A stretch of DNA of 33,729 nucleotides, from contig JAAYEK010000123.1 of assembly GCA_012728785.1 (NCBI GenBank), positions 1 to 33,729 of the forward strand. Reading direction: 5' to 3'. Source of the DNA: Bacillota bacterium. GTDB lineage: Bacteria; Bacillota; UBA4882; UBA8346. Below, piece by piece: positions 16,194 through 29,400 of this stretch. Position 1 is the first letter of the stretch. Each line of letters opens with the position of its first letter. The position numbers were made by a program, and so were the translations under genes. The notes beneath the pieces are model-generated. The model did not search any database and was not told the DNA's origin. It saw nothing but the letters and a program-made list of their open reading frames with translations.

Positions 16194-17072
16194 ATGTTTA
16201 TCAAATCATTATATCAGAAGAAAAAACCGGTCCTATCCTTTGAGATTTTCCCGCCTAAGCCGGAATATCCTTTGGAGACGGTATTTCAAACCATTGAAGA
16301 TATTAGGGACTTAAACCCTGATTTTATCAGTGTTACCTATGGGGCAGGCGGATCGAACCGGAACCGGACCATTGAAATTGCCTCCCGGATTAAAAAAAAC
16401 TATGGTATCGAAACCTTGGCTCATTTAACCTGCGTAGGACATTCTCCGGCAGAATTGGACCAAATTGTCAATCAAATAAAAAGCGAAGGGATCGAAAATA
16501 TTCTGGCTTTAAGAGGAGATCCCCCCCGCGACCAGCCTGAAATCTCTTTCCGTCCTGGAAATTATTGTTATGCGGTGGAATTGATCAGACACCTACGCCG
16601 ACATAGTGGTTTTTGCGTGGGCGCCGCCGCTTATGCCGAAGGCCATGTGGATTGCAAGCGCTGGCAAGATGACTGGGACTTTCTACGCGCTAAAGTCGAA
16701 GCTGGAGTAGATTTCTTAGTAACTCAATTATACTTTGATAACCGGGTTTTTTATAACTTTAAAGAGAATTTGCTGCGGATGGGCGTCACTGTGCCGGTTT
16801 CCTCCGGAATCATGCCGGTATTGAACCCGAATCAGATTAAAAGAATGATTTATCTGTCCGGGGCATCGTTACCGGCCAAGCTGTTACACCTTTTAGATAA
16901 ATACGGTGACCAACCGGGAGAGTTTGAAAAGGCCGGAATCGATTACGCAATCAATCAAATTAATGATTTAATCGAGAACGGAGCCGAGGGAATTCACCTT
17001 TATACCATGAATCGGGCTGAACAAACCCGGATTATTATTAAAAATTTAAAAACAATGGGAAAAATAGGATGA
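16194..17072 (+). CDS. metF: Methylenetetrahydrofolate reductase
   Basis: The FAD enzyme that reduces 5,10-methylene-THF to 5-methyl-THF for methionine synthesis (or the Wood-Ljungdahl branch in acetogens). The 292-residue protein shows the MetF barrel: LSFEIFPPKPEYP (14-26, carrying the catalytic Glu), FISVTYGAGGSNRNRTIEIA, LAHLTCVGHS, NILALRGDPPRD, GAAAYAEGH and FLVTQLYFDN. GGGTG lies just upstream of the ATG. It overlaps rpiA by 4 bases (ATGA), indicating translational coupling. No metV or methylene-THF dehydrogenase gene is adjacent, so nothing here singles out acetogenesis over methionine synthesis. Confidence 0.95.
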   Translation: MFIKSLYQKKKPVLSFEIFPPKPEYPLETVFQTIEDIRDLNPDFISVTYGAGGSNRNRTIEIASRIKKNYGIETLAHLTCVGHSPAELDQIVNQIKSEGIENILALRGDPPRDQPEISFRPGNYCYAVELIRHLRRHSGFCVGAAAYAEGHVDCKRWQDDWDFLRAKVEAGVDFLVTQLYFDNRVFYNFKENLLRMGVTVPVSSGIMPVLNPNQIKRMIYLSGASLPAKLLHLLDKYGDQPGEFEKAGIDYAINQINDLIENGAEGIHLYTMNRAEQTRIIIKNLKTMGKIG

Positions 17073-17794
17073 AAAATACCGATACTAATAAAGATTTAAA
17101 ACGACTAGTAGGGGCCACTGCCGCCCAACTAGTCGAGAACGGCATGATTTGCGGCATTGGGACGGGTTCAACAGTAGTTTTTTTGATTGAAGAATTAGGA
17201 CGCCGAGTTAGGGAAGAAAAGTTAGAGATCATCGGGGTGCCGACCTCTTTCCAGTCAAAGATTCTCTGCCGGGCAAACGGTATCAAAACTTTGGACCTTC
17301 AGGAATGTGCAAGGCTTGATTTGGCAATCGACGGCGCTGATGAAGTTGATCCGGAATTAAACGCCATTAAAGGCGGAGGTGCGGCCCATACTATGGAAAA
17401 AATTGTGGCAGCCATGGCTGAACGTTTTGTGATCATTGTCGACGACTCCAAACTGGTTCCGAAATTAGGAACTGCCTTTCCGGTTCCAGTTGAAATAATT
17501 CCATCAGCCCTTGGATATCTAACAGCTAAAATAAGAGAATGGGGCGGAGAATCTCAGCTACGAATGGGAGCCCGCAAGGATGGACCGGTGATCACCGATA
17601 ACGGTCAGTTTGTAATTGACCTCAAATTTAAATCCGGGACTGATTTACGGAAGATCGACTCTCAGTTGCATCAGCTACCTGGAGTAATCGAAACCGGTCT
17701 ATTTTTTGACTTAGCTAAACAAGTCCTGGTTGGAATGGGGAATGATCTAACGGTGAGGACGATGGAAAGACAGAAGGACAGTTTTAAACACTGA
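17069..17794 (+). CDS. rpiA: Ribose-5-phosphate isomerase A
   Basis: Interconverts ribose 5-phosphate and ribulose 5-phosphate in the pentose phosphate pathway. Diagnostic motifs are GIGTGSTVVFLIEELG (29-44), LAIDGADEVDPELNAIKGGG with the active-site Asp residues, IVDDSKLVPKLG, and PVEIIPSALGYL. At 241 residues it is slightly longer than typical (220-235). Its ATG overlaps the metF stop, so the two genes form one operon. A gyrA promoter begins 18 bases after the stop and no hairpin terminator separates them. Confidence 0.96.
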   Translation: MKNTDTNKDLKRLVGATAAQLVENGMICGIGTGSTVVFLIEELGRRVREEKLEIIGVPTSFQSKILCRANGIKTLDLQECARLDLAIDGADEVDPELNAIKGGGAAHTMEKIVAAMAERFVIIVDDSKLVPKLGTAFPVPVEIIPSALGYLTAKIREWGGESQLRMGARKDGPVITDNGQFVIDLKFKSGTDLRKIDSQLHQLPGVIETGLFFDLAKQVLVGMGNDLTVRTMERQKDSFKH

Positions 17795-17811
17795 CTGCTG
17801 ACTTCGATTTT

Positions 17812-17840
17812 TTGACTACTATTTTTGTGATTACTATAGT
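17812..17840 (+). promoter_or_regulatory. Sigma-A promoter of gyrA
   Basis: TTGACT (17812-17817), a 17-base spacer, and TATAGT (17835-17840), about 33 bases before the gyrA start. Confidence 0.7.
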
Positions 17841-17873
17841 ATAGGCTTTCGATATAAAGAACGAGGTGTGATA

Positions 17874-20318
17874 ATGGCTGAGTTGAATGGTGGTAAGGTT
17901 GTTCCGATAGTACTGGAAGAGGAGATGAAAAAGTCCTTTCTCGATTACGCCATGAGCGTAATTTTAGATCGGGCGCTGCCGGATGTTCGTGACGGCTTAA
18001 AACCGGTGCATCGCCGGATACTTTACGGTATGTATGAATCAGGAACGACTCCGGACAAGCCGTACCGAAAGTCGGCCCGTATCGTTGGCGACGTTATGGG
18101 GCGTTATCATCCTCATGGTGATGCGGCGATCTATGATACCATGGTCCGAATGGCGCAGGATTTTTCCTTCCGTCATATGTTAGTTGACGGGCATGGCAAT
18201 TTCGGATCGGTGGACGGTGATTCTCCGGCGGCAATGCGTTATACCGAGGTCCGAATGTCGAAGTTGGCCATGGAAATGTTGCGGGATATTGATAAAAAAA
18301 CCGTTGATTTTAAGCCGAATTTTGATGAAAGTATGGAAGAACCGGTAGTTTTACCGTCGCGATTTCCCAATTTGTTGGTTAATGGTTCTTCAGGGATTGC
18401 AGTGGGGATGGCTACTAATATTCCCCCTCATAATCTAGGTGAGGTTATCGACGGAGCGGTCCAATTAATTGATTATCCGGAAACAGAAGACAAAGATTTG
18501 CTTAAATTAGTGAAAGGGCCTGATTTTCCTACCGGAGGCATCATTCTGGGACGGGAAGGAATTAAAAATGCCTTCTTAAAAGGAAAAGGATCCATCAAGG
18601 TCCGCGCGAAGGCCAAAATTGAGGAGATGAGCGGTGGAAAACACCGGATTCTCGTAAATGAGATCCCTTATCAAGTTAATAAAGCCCGTTTGGTTGAACA
18701 AATAGCGAGATTAGTCAGAGAAAAGGTCATTGACGGTATTACCGATCTCCGTGATGAATCAGATCGTAACGGAATGCGGATCGTAATTGAACTGCGACGG
18801 GACGCTAATCCGAATATTGTCTTGAACCAATTATATAAACATACGATGATGCAGCAAAGTTTTGGCGCAAATATGATGGTTTTGGTTAATAATGCCCCAA
18901 AAATTGCCACTCTACGCGAGATCCTATCCCATTATTTAGAACACCAGAAGCAGGTAATGACTCGCAGGACCCAATTCGATTTGGCTAAAGCCGAGGACCG
19001 GGCCCATATTTTGGAAGGATTAAGGATTGCCCTGGACCATATTGATCAAGTTATAGCCCTCATTCGGGCTTCTCGGACTGCGGAGATTGCTCGGGAAGGA
19101 TTGATGACCAAATTCGGACTTTCCGAAAAACAAGCTCAAGCCATATTGGATATGAGATTACAGCGTTTGACCGGATTGGAACGGGATAAAATCGAGTCCG
19201 AGTATGCGGAGTTACAAAGATTAATCGCTTATTACCGTGATTTGTTAGCGGATGTACATAAGATTATGCAGGTAATCAAGGAAGAGCTAACTGAAATTAA
19301 GAATAAGTATGCTAATCCAAGGCGGACTGAGATAACCCTCGGTGAGGATGAAGACTTCGAGGTGGAAGACTTAATTGCCGACGAAGATATCGTAGTTACT
19401 ATTACTCATTTCGGTTATATTAAACGTCTTCCGGTAACCACTTATCGTAGTCAACGCCGGGGGGGGCGCGGTATTACCGGGCTTTCCACCAAAGAAGAGG
19501 ATTTTGTTGAACATTTGTTTATCACTTCGACCCATCAAACGATTCTCTTCTTCACTAACCAGGGCCGGGTATACCGTTTGAAGGGATATGAGATACCCGA
19601 AGCGGGAAGGCAGGCCAGGGGTGTCGCCATAATTAATCTGGTCCAGGTGGGACCGGGTGAACGGATCAACGCGGTAATTCCAATCAAGGATTTTGACAGT
19701 GAAAGCTTCCTTTTGATGGGCACTAAAAACGGGGTGGTCAAAAAAACCGCTTTAGCCGAGTTTCAGACTAACCGTAAGGGCGGACTGATCGGGATTAATC
19801 TAGACGAAAATGATGAATTGATTGATGTCAAACTTACCGATGGAAACCAAGAAGTAATCATCGTAACGGAACAAGGCCAATCAATCCGTTTCCCGGAAAC
19901 TGACGTCCGGACCTTGGGACGGGCATCCCGAGGAGTAAAAGGGATCACTTTAGCAGTCGAAGATACGGTAGTCGGAATGGATATTCCCAAGGAGGGAGCG
20001 GATTTGTTGGTGATAACCTCCGCTGGGATTGGCAAACGGACCCCTCTCTCCGAATACCGGGTGCAATCCCGAGGCGGTAAAGGGATTTTAACCATGAAAC
20101 TAACTAAAAAACATGGTTTAATCGTTGGGATTAAAGTGGTGCTTGAAAATGATGAGTTAATGGTAATCACCGCCGAAGGAGTAATTATCCGGACGAAGGT
20201 GCAAGATATTTCTGAGACTGGTCGCAACACTCAAGGGGTAAAAATCATGAAGCCAGATAAAAAAGATCGGATTGTCGCTTTAGCGAGAGTGATAGGCGAT
20301 GAGAATGATGATGAATAG
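17874..20318 (+). CDS. gyrA: DNA gyrase subunit A
   Basis: The cleavage-religation subunit of gyrase, 814 residues. The N-terminal domain begins [16 protein letters not shown] and has the [14 protein letters not shown] (81-90) and the catalytic Tyr123 in [10 protein letters not shown]. The C-terminal beta-pinwheel carries the GyrA box QRRGGRG at 527-533, which separates gyrase from topoisomerase IV ParC. The ATG at 17874 has GAGGTG 5 bases upstream. Residue 84, the usual quinolone-contact serine (E. coli Ser83), is alanine. gyrB is not adjacent. The gene stands alone between rpiA and pdxS with its own promoter. Confidence 0.97.
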   Translation: MAELNGGKVVPIVLEEEMKKSFLDYAMSVILDRALPDVRDGLKPVHRRILYGMYESGTTPDKPYRKSARIVGDVMGRYHPHGDAAIYDTMVRMAQDFSFRHMLVDGHGNFGSVDGDSPAAMRYTEVRMSKLAMEMLRDIDKKTVDFKPNFDESMEEPVVLPSRFPNLLVNGSSGIAVGMATNIPPHNLGEVIDGAVQLIDYPETEDKDLLKLVKGPDFPTGGIILGREGIKNAFLKGKGSIKVRAKAKIEEMSGGKHRILVNEIPYQVNKARLVEQIARLVREKVIDGITDLRDESDRNGMRIVIELRRDANPNIVLNQLYKHTMMQQSFGANMMVLVNNAPKIATLREILSHYLEHQKQVMTRRTQFDLAKAEDRAHILEGLRIALDHIDQVIALIRASRTAEIAREGLMTKFGLSEKQAQAILDMRLQRLTGLERDKIESEYAELQRLIAYYRDLLADVHKIMQVIKEELTEIKNKYANPRRTEITLGEDEDFEVEDLIADEDIVVTITHFGYIKRLPVTTYRSQRRGGRGITGLSTKEEDFVEHLFITSTHQTILFFTNQGRVYRLKGYEIPEAGRQARGVAIINLVQVGPGERINAVIPIKDFDSESFLLMGTKNGVVKKTALAEFQTNRKGGLIGINLDENDELIDVKLTDGNQEVIIVTEQGQSIRFPETDVRTLGRASRGVKGITLAVEDTVVGMDIPKEGADLLVITSAGIGKRTPLSEYRVQSRGGKGILTMKLTKKHGLIVGIKVVLENDELMVITAEGVIIRTKVQDISETGRNTQGVKIMKPDKKDRIVALARVIGDENDDE

Positions 20319-20361
20319 TAAGGATAGTCATGTTAAAGTTTGTTTACAATAAACCAAGCTA

Positions 20362-20390
20362 TTGCGAGTCTAAATTAGTTGAGATACAAT
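20362..20390 (+). promoter_or_regulatory. Sigma-A-type promoter of pdxS
   Basis: TTGCGA (20362-20367), a 17-base spacer, and TACAAT (20385-20390), about 32 bases before the pdxS ATG. Confidence 0.6.
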
Positions 20391-20422
20391 AATTGAAAAA
20401 GACGGACCGGAGGATTTTTAAG

Positions 20423-21304
20423 ATGGAAACAGGAACAATCAAAGTTAAACGGGGACTCGCCGAAATGCTTAAAGGCGGAGTGATTATGGATGTCACCACC
20501 CCGGAACAGGCGAAAATTGCCGAAGAGGCCGGAGCGGTGGCAGTCATGGCTTTGGAACGGGTCCCGGCCGATATTCGAGCCGAGGGTGGAGTAGCGCGGA
20601 TGTCGGATCCGGAAATCATTACTAAAATAATGGAAGCAGTGACTATTCCGGTAATGGCCAAGGCAAGAATCGGGCATTTTGTGGAAGCGCAAGTATTAGA
20701 GGCTGTGGAGATCGATTTTATCGATGAAAGTGAAGTCTTAACGCCTGCTGACGATCACTATCATATTAATAAACATCTTTTTAAAGTGCCTTTTGTATGC
20801 GGCGCTCGAAATCTGGGAGAGGCCTTACGCCGAATCGGTGAAGGGGCGGCGATGATCCGGACCAAGGGTGAAGCTGGGACCGGTGACGTAGTTGAGGCAG
20901 TCCGGCATATCCGGGCGGTTACCGAAGACATTCGCAGAGTAGTTAATGCTTCCGACGAAGAATTAATGACTATCGCCAAAGAATTAGGGGCTCCCTATGA
21001 ATTAATGTTAGAGGTAAAAGAATTGGGCAGATTGCCGGTGGTCAACTTCGCCGCCGGTGGGATCGCTACTCCAGCCGATGCTTCATTAATGATGCAGTTA
21101 GGCTGTGACGGTATTTTTGTCGGCTCCGGAATTTTTAAGTCGGATAATCCCGCTAAGAGGGCTAAGGCTATAGTTGAGGCGACCGCTCATTACCAAGATG
21201 CCAAATTATTAGCTGAAGTTTCGAAGGGAATCGGTACCGCCATGCGCGGCATCAGTGTCGGCGAAATGAAACCCGAGGAAAAGATCGCCGGGCGGGGATG
21301 GTAA
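20423..21304 (+). CDS. pdxS: Pyridoxal 5'-phosphate synthase lyase subunit PdxS
   Basis: Makes PLP from ribose 5-phosphate, glyceraldehyde 3-phosphate and ammonia; the ammonia normally comes from the glutaminase PdxT. The 293-residue sequence is highly typical: [20 protein letters not shown] with Asp23, the Schiff-base lysines Lys80 ([10 protein letters not shown]) and Lys148 ([10 protein letters not shown]), then [12 protein letters not shown] and FVGSGIF. The ATG at 20423 has CGGAGG 8 bases upstream; the TTG at 20393 has none. The gene is usually followed by pdxT. Here a terminator and a 550-base gap follow, so PdxT must be elsewhere or absent. The neighbouring rpiA provides one of its substrates, though adjacency across gyrA may be chance. 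Confidence 0.96.
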   Translation: METGTIKVKRGLAEMLKGGVIMDVTTPEQAKIAEEAGAVAVMALERVPADIRAEGGVARMSDPEIITKIMEAVTIPVMAKARIGHFVEAQVLEAVEIDFIDESEVLTPADDHYHINKHLFKVPFVCGARNLGEALRRIGEGAAMIRTKGEAGTGDVVEAVRHIRAVTEDIRRVVNASDEELMTIAKELGAPYELMLEVKELGRLPVVNFAAGGIATPADASLMMQLGCDGIFVGSGIFKSDNPAKRAKAIVEATAHYQDAKLLAEVSKGIGTAMRGISVGEMKPEEKIAGRGW

Positions 21305-21359
21305 AATCAGTTTACAGCGATTAGTAACCAATAAAAATTAGATATGATGTAATGATGGA

Positions 21360-21390
21360 GGGCGAATTTTATTCGCCCTGTATTCATTTT
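21360..21390 (+). terminator. Intrinsic terminator after pdxS
   Basis: GGGCGAAT (21360-21367) and ATTCGCCC (21371-21378) form a perfect 8-bp stem with a 3-base loop, followed by a T-rich tract ending in TTTTTT. Confidence 0.75.
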
Positions 21391-25381
<3,991 letters not shown>

Positions 25382-25420
25382 CGGTCCTAATGGTTGCTCA
25401 GTGAAGTAACAAATATTGAG

Positions 25421-25451
25421 GAGAGGCGGCCCCAAAACCGTCTCTCTTTTT
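25421..25451 (+). terminator. Intrinsic terminator after nifJ
   Basis: GAGAGGCGG (25421-25429) pairs with CCGTCTCTC (25438-25446), with one G-U pair and an 8-base loop, followed by TTTTT. Confidence 0.88.
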
Positions 25452-25575
25452 ATATGGACTAAGAGATAAACAGTGATTTTGATAAAGATCATCCTCTAAA
25501 AACCCGATATATTGATAGTAATAATATCTAATTTTTTAAAGTTGAGTTATTGTTTCTGAAAGAGGAGAAAAAAAG

Positions 25576-27654
25576 ATGTCACTAATGAGAGAAACCGTTA
25601 AGAAACCGGTTTTTAGCCATCAATTACGATTGTTGAGGGGACTGTTGCTGTTTGGATTGATAATTATCTCCGGAATTCAAGGAGAAGTATTGGGTAATAG
25701 TTCAACCGACTATGATCCGGTAACGGATATAACCGGACTTTATTATCAGGGAAGATTCACCCAAGCAAAGTTTAAACTTGTTACACTTGTAAAACAAGAC
25801 CCTGATAATGATTGGGCCAGATTGAACTTGGTCCGGGTATTAAAGGAAAACGGCGAACATCAATTAGCCCTAAACCATCTTAAATTGCTTACTAAAAAAG
25901 ATCCGGAGAATCTCCGTTACCGGCTGGTAATGGTTGAAACCGCTTATTTAGCCGGTAAGCCGGATCTGGCGGTGGAATACTTTTATCCTGGTGAAGCCGA
26001 TCCCCAAATTTTGTATTGGTTGGGTTTGGCTTTTGCCGAGTTGGGAAAGGCCGATACCGCCAGGGAAGTATTAAAAGAATCCATTAAGCTACAGCCTTAT
26101 AACCCCATGGCTAATTATGCCTTGGGATTAGTGGAACAGAAGATGGATAATATGAAAGATGCCTTTACCCGTTTTCAGCAAGCTCTTGCCCAGGAGCCAA
26201 ATTTAAGCCGGAGCTACTTTCCGCTTGCCAAAAACTATAGCGGGGCCCAAAAACAAAATACTGCTAATAATTTATTAGTAAGGGCACAATCGACTAAACC
26301 CTGGACTCTTCCGGTTAACCATGATTTTCAAGAAACCAGTGAAGAGGAGATGGCTGTTTTAGAGGAACAGCCGGTTAAAGCTGCGGTTGATTTGAGCCAA
26401 ATTTCTCTGCCAATAGTAACTCCGATAACGGAAAACCGTGAGGCTATTCCGGAGATCCGGATCGGTTTGGCTTCTAAAATTCAGCGGCTTAAAATTAAGA
26501 CCGGAGGCAGCTACACCTTGGCAGTTAAAGGAGGCAGTTCTCACAGGGGTGAAACGGGTGAAATTTTAATATTTGTCCGGACTTCAAAAGGGATTGAGGT
26601 TTACGGCCAAAACGGAAAACTAATTCTCAAATCATGGCAGCCACTAATTCTTTCTTATGAGGACTTTGGCGCCACTTCGTTGCTATTTGAGGCTAAATTC
26701 GGAAGCGGAACATATTGGTCAAAAGGGAAGACCTGTATTTACAGGGGCGTTATTGAGCTAATCCCCAAAAAGATTGGTTTGACAGTTGTTAACCGGGTTA
26801 ACTTGGAAGAGTATTTATATGGGGTTGTTCCGGCGGAAATCCCGGCCACATGGCCTCGGGCCGTATTGGAAGCGCAAGCAGTGGCCGCCCGTACTTATGC
26901 TCTAGCCAACTTGGGAAGGTACCGGATTCAAGGTTTTGATCTGTTGGCGACTCCGGCTTCTCAGGTGTATAGCGGAGTTACCCAGGAGGCGCCTGCGGTA
27001 ATTGAAGCAGTCAACGCAACCCAGGGTCAGATTTTGACTTTCGAGGGAAAACCGGCGGCGGCTTTTTATTATGATAATAGCGGTGGTTATACTGAAAGCG
27101 GCGCTTTTGTTTGGGGAACCGATCGGCCTTATTTACAAGCTTTACCGGAACAGCCTTTAATCGCCCGTGATAAACCATTAGCGCCGGACGAATTGTCGGA
27201 CTGGTTGACCAGCCAACCAGATTGTGTAACCTATCGGGAGGGTTATTTTGTCAGGAGCGCTTACCGCTGGACTCTCTGGGTTACCAGGCGACAGCTGGAG
27301 TCGCGGATTCACCGTAAAGCAAAAGTGGGGCGGATTAAAGCGATCATTCCCATGGAACGGGGGATCAGCGGTAGGGTAAAACGGGTAATGATCAAAGGGA
27401 CTGCCGGTTCCTATATTCTAAACCGGGAAAGTATTCCTTACCGGTTGGGAGGCTTACGAAGCACTTTGTTCGTGGTCCAACCGAAATTAGGAAAGGACGG
27501 TCTGCCGGAATCCTTTGTTTTTAGCGGTGGTGGTTGGGGGCACGGCGTCGGTATGTCCCAAAGCGGAGCGGCGGGTATGGCATCGGATGGCGCGACCGCC
27601 TCGGAAATATTGAGTTACTATTACCCCGGCACGGAACTGGTCAATCATTATTAA
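25576..27654 (+). CDS. TPR and SpoIID/LytB domain-containing protein
   Basis: A 692-residue exported protein. An N-terminal hydrophobic segment (about 22-37, LRGLLLFGLIIISGI) acts as signal or anchor. TPR-like repeats follow (about 50-235; YWLGLAFAELGKADTAREVL, YALGLVEQKMDNMKDAFTRF). After a linker comes the SpoIID/LytB domain, including VNRVNLEEYLYGVVPAEIPA and LEAQAVAARTYALANLG around 410-455, and the closing GGGWGHGVGMSQSGAAGMA near 650. SpoIID-type proteins are peptidoglycan lytic enzymes; SpoIID itself (about 340 residues) drives engulfment. The added TPR part is more like LytB/amidase-enhancer variants, so it may not be the sporulation SpoIID. The ATG has AGAGGAGAA upstream. Confidence 0.9.
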   Translation: MSLMRETVKKPVFSHQLRLLRGLLLFGLIIISGIQGEVLGNSSTDYDPVTDITGLYYQGRFTQAKFKLVTLVKQDPDNDWARLNLVRVLKENGEHQLALNHLKLLTKKDPENLRYRLVMVETAYLAGKPDLAVEYFYPGEADPQILYWLGLAFAELGKADTAREVLKESIKLQPYNPMANYALGLVEQKMDNMKDAFTRFQQALAQEPNLSRSYFPLAKNYSGAQKQNTANNLLVRAQSTKPWTLPVNHDFQETSEEEMAVLEEQPVKAAVDLSQISLPIVTPITENREAIPEIRIGLASKIQRLKIKTGGSYTLAVKGGSSHRGETGEILIFVRTSKGIEVYGQNGKLILKSWQPLILSYEDFGATSLLFEAKFGSGTYWSKGKTCIYRGVIELIPKKIGLTVVNRVNLEEYLYGVVPAEIPATWPRAVLEAQAVAARTYALANLGRYRIQGFDLLATPASQVYSGVTQEAPAVIEAVNATQGQILTFEGKPAAAFYYDNSGGYTESGAFVWGTDRPYLQALPEQPLIARDKPLAPDELSDWLTSQPDCVTYREGYFVRSAYRWTLWVTRRQLESRIHRKAKVGRIKAIIPMERGISGRVKRVMIKGTAGSYILNRESIPYRLGGLRSTLFVVQPKLGKDGLPESFVFSGGGWGHGVGMSQSGAAGMASDGATASEILSYYYPGTELVNHY

Positions 27655-27671
27655 AAAGCCAAATTAGTTAG

Positions 27672-27813
27672 AAGTCGAAAGTCATAAAGTCGGAAGACTA
27701 AAGCTAAGGTCGACCTTATTAAGATTGATTACTATTTTTGATAATAGACTTTAAACTTTGGACATTTGACCTTGGACTTTTGACTTTAGACCTTAAACTT
27801 TAAACTTTAGACT
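27672..27813. repeat. Heptad tandem repeats in inverted orientation (fold-back element)
   Basis: From 27747 to 27813 the sequence is nine consecutive 7-base units plus a partial: GACTTTA, AACTTTG, GACATTT, GACCTTG, GACTTTT, GACTTTA, GACCTTA, AACTTTA, AACTTTA, GACT. From 27672 to 27711 AAGTC-type units recur every 7-8 bases in the opposite orientation, so the two arms can pair around an AT-rich loop. It fills the gap before the amidohydrolase gene. Related short arms lie at 8563-8593. Confidence 0.8.
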
Positions 27814-27836
27814 GATTAATCCGATAAGGAGATAAA

Positions 27837-29045
27837 ATGATTGCAATCGTTAATGGGAAAGTGATTCCAGTTGTCGGCGAGCCGATTGAAAGCGGAACGG
27901 TATTAATTGAGAATGGTAAAATAAGGGCTGTCGGTAGTGGAGTTATAGTCCCTGATGGGGCTGAAATTGTCGATGTTCGCGGGAAATGGGTCTTACCGGG
28001 GTTAATTGACGCCCATAGCCATTTATCCTTATATGGAGAACCATCGGTCCGGTCAAATCTAGACTTGAACGAATCGACTTCGCCAAATACCGCCCAGCTT
28101 AGGGCGGTTGATGCGCTCAACCCGGATGACCCGGCCTTTGGAGATGTATTAGCCGCTGGGATTACCGCGGTTTATACCGGTCCGGGTAGCGCCAATATTA
28201 TCGGGGGAATAGGCCAACTTTTTAAAACTTTCGGCCGGACCCCTGAGGAGATGGCTATTCCCGGCACCGAGGGGATGAAGTTTGCTTTGGGGGAAAACCC
28301 CAAACGAGTATATGGCGAGGGAAAAAATCAATATCCCGCTACCCGCATGGGAAACGCCGCGGCGCTGCGGGAAGCTTTGGTGGCGGCTGAAAATTATCTT
28401 AGTAAAATAGTAAAAGCTGATGATGATGGTAAGCAAGGGGAAAAGTCCAATTATCCGGAACGGGATTTAAAATTAGAGGCCTTGGCCAGGGTCTTAAAAA
28501 GAGAGATTAAAGCAAGAATTCATTGCCATCGGAAGGATGATATTCTGACTGGGATTAGGATTAGTGAAGAATTTAACTTGGATTATGTAATTGAACATTG
28601 TACCGAAGGTTATAAGATCGCCGACCTTTTGGGAGCCAAACAAGTTATGGCAACAGTTGGACCATTATTAATGAGCAGGGAGAAAATGGAGATTAGTCAA
28701 GTATCCTTGAAAAATCCGGGAATTCTAAGTAAAGCAGGGGTTAAAGTTGCTTTACAAGTAGATGCGGCTTCGGAAACTAAGTGGCTCCCATTGCACGCGG
28801 GGATTGCGGTTAGAGAAGGAATGGAAGAAGTCGAGGCTTTTAAAGCGATTACCATTAATGCCGCAATCATTGTCGGAGCAGCAGAACGAATCGGTAGTTT
28901 AGAACCGGGAAAGGATGCCGACATTGCTATCTTTTCCGGCCACCCCTTCTGTACCTTCACGGTCTGCGAAAGAACTTATGTAAATGGGAAATTGGTTTAC
29001 CAGCGGGAAGATACTACAGTCCCGAAAAAATATTGTCAAGAATAG
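27837..29045 (+). CDS. Imidazolonepropionase-like amidohydrolase
   Basis: A 402-residue metal-dependent hydrolase of the amidohydrolase superfamily. It has the N-terminal beta-sandwich start IVNGKVIPVVGEPIESG, the first metal site PGLIDAHSHLSLYG (His-x-His at about 59-61), a barrel histidine in ARIHCHRKDDI, a further one in VIEHCTEGYK, and the C-terminal return to the sandwich, SLEPGKDADIAIFSGHPF. The final metal-site aspartate is probably in LQVDAAS. It resembles the HutI-related group often annotated as amidohydrolase in Firmicutes. No histidine-degradation genes are nearby, so the substrate is open. AAGGAGAT lies 5 bases before the ATG. Confidence 0.88.
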   Translation: MIAIVNGKVIPVVGEPIESGTVLIENGKIRAVGSGVIVPDGAEIVDVRGKWVLPGLIDAHSHLSLYGEPSVRSNLDLNESTSPNTAQLRAVDALNPDDPAFGDVLAAGITAVYTGPGSANIIGGIGQLFKTFGRTPEEMAIPGTEGMKFALGENPKRVYGEGKNQYPATRMGNAAALREALVAAENYLSKIVKADDDGKQGEKSNYPERDLKLEALARVLKREIKARIHCHRKDDILTGIRISEEFNLDYVIEHCTEGYKIADLLGAKQVMATVGPLLMSREKMEISQVSLKNPGILSKAGVKVALQVDAASETKWLPLHAGIAVREGMEEVEAFKAITINAAIIVGAAERIGSLEPGKDADIAIFSGHPFCTFTVCERTYVNGKLVYQREDTTVPKKYCQE

Positions 29046-29054
29046 AATGAAAAG

Positions 29055-29231
29055 TTAGGCGTTTGCTTGAATAGAATGTAATTCATTCTCACAATCTTTA
29101 AGGATATTGATTAATGTCGATATTTTTGCGGCTATGTCCCCTCCTTCATTAATGGCCTCATTAAGCAATGATCGGGCGTTACTCAAGTTATTAGTGGCCA
29201 TAATAATCTTGGCGATCTGAGAATCGGACAT
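29055..29231 (-). CDS. Small hypothetical protein, 58 residues
   Basis: A short gene with a strong site, GGAGGTG, ending 5 bases before the ATG at 29229-29231. The product is almost all helix: MSDSQIAKIIMATNNLSNAR, an EGGDIAAKI turn, then LINILKDCENELHSIQ. This suggests a small two-helix soluble protein. Its size recalls Spo0E-like phosphatases, but their SxxxD signature is absent, so I do not assign it. It converges on the amidohydrolase gene 9 bases away. Its upstream region is a copy of the modular repeat, whose end module abuts its ribosome binding site. Confidence 0.65.
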   Translation of the reverse strand: MSDSQIAKIIMATNNLSNARSLLNEAINEGGDIAAKISTLINILKDCENELHSIQANA

Positions 29232-29241
29232 TTGAACACCT

Positions 29242-29394
29242 CCAACTTAGAAAATACTCTCGCAAGCCAAAACTGTTGGACTAAAGGCGACCCTTCCCCT
29301 TAAAGGGAACCAGCTGGAATTCTAAGCCAATTGTGAATATGCTTCGAAGCCTTGACCTATTTTCATCTTTTGATGCGCCCGGTGAGCCGGGGTC
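29242..29394 (-). repeat. Modular intergenic repeat, copy C (minus strand)
   Basis: On the minus strand the left module is a CCCCGGCTCACCGGG hairpin followed by CATCAAAAGATGAAAAT (29392 to 29360), nearly the same as copy B. The right module is GAGTATTTTCTAAGTTGG (29259 to 29242), matching copy A at 17 of 18 bases. The core differs from both other copies and contains TTCCCTTTAAGGGGAA and CTTCGAAG palindromes. Confidence 0.6.
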
Positions 29395-29400
29395 TTTTTT
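29378..29400 (+). terminator. Terminator-like hairpin on the plus strand within repeat copy C
   Basis: CCCGG (29378-29382), loop TGAG, CCGGG, then GTCTTTTTT. It is read in the direction of the amidohydrolase gene, whose end is 330 bases upstream, so it may catch read-through. Confidence 0.45.

Noticed and set aside
17874-20318. Topoisomerase IV subunit parC
   Set aside because: The QRRGGRG GyrA box is present and the length is gyrase-like.
25576-27654. Canonical sporulation SpoIID
   Set aside because: The protein is about twice the usual length with an added TPR region, so only the domain name is given, not the gene symbol.
27725-27746. Third copy of the heptad element shared with 17812-17840
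   Set aside because: Both contain TACTATTTTTG, but the 17812 site is better explained as the gyrA promoter; the match is short and A/T-rich.
29055-29231. Spo0E-like phosphatase
   Set aside because: Size and helical layout are similar, but the SxxxD signature is missing.
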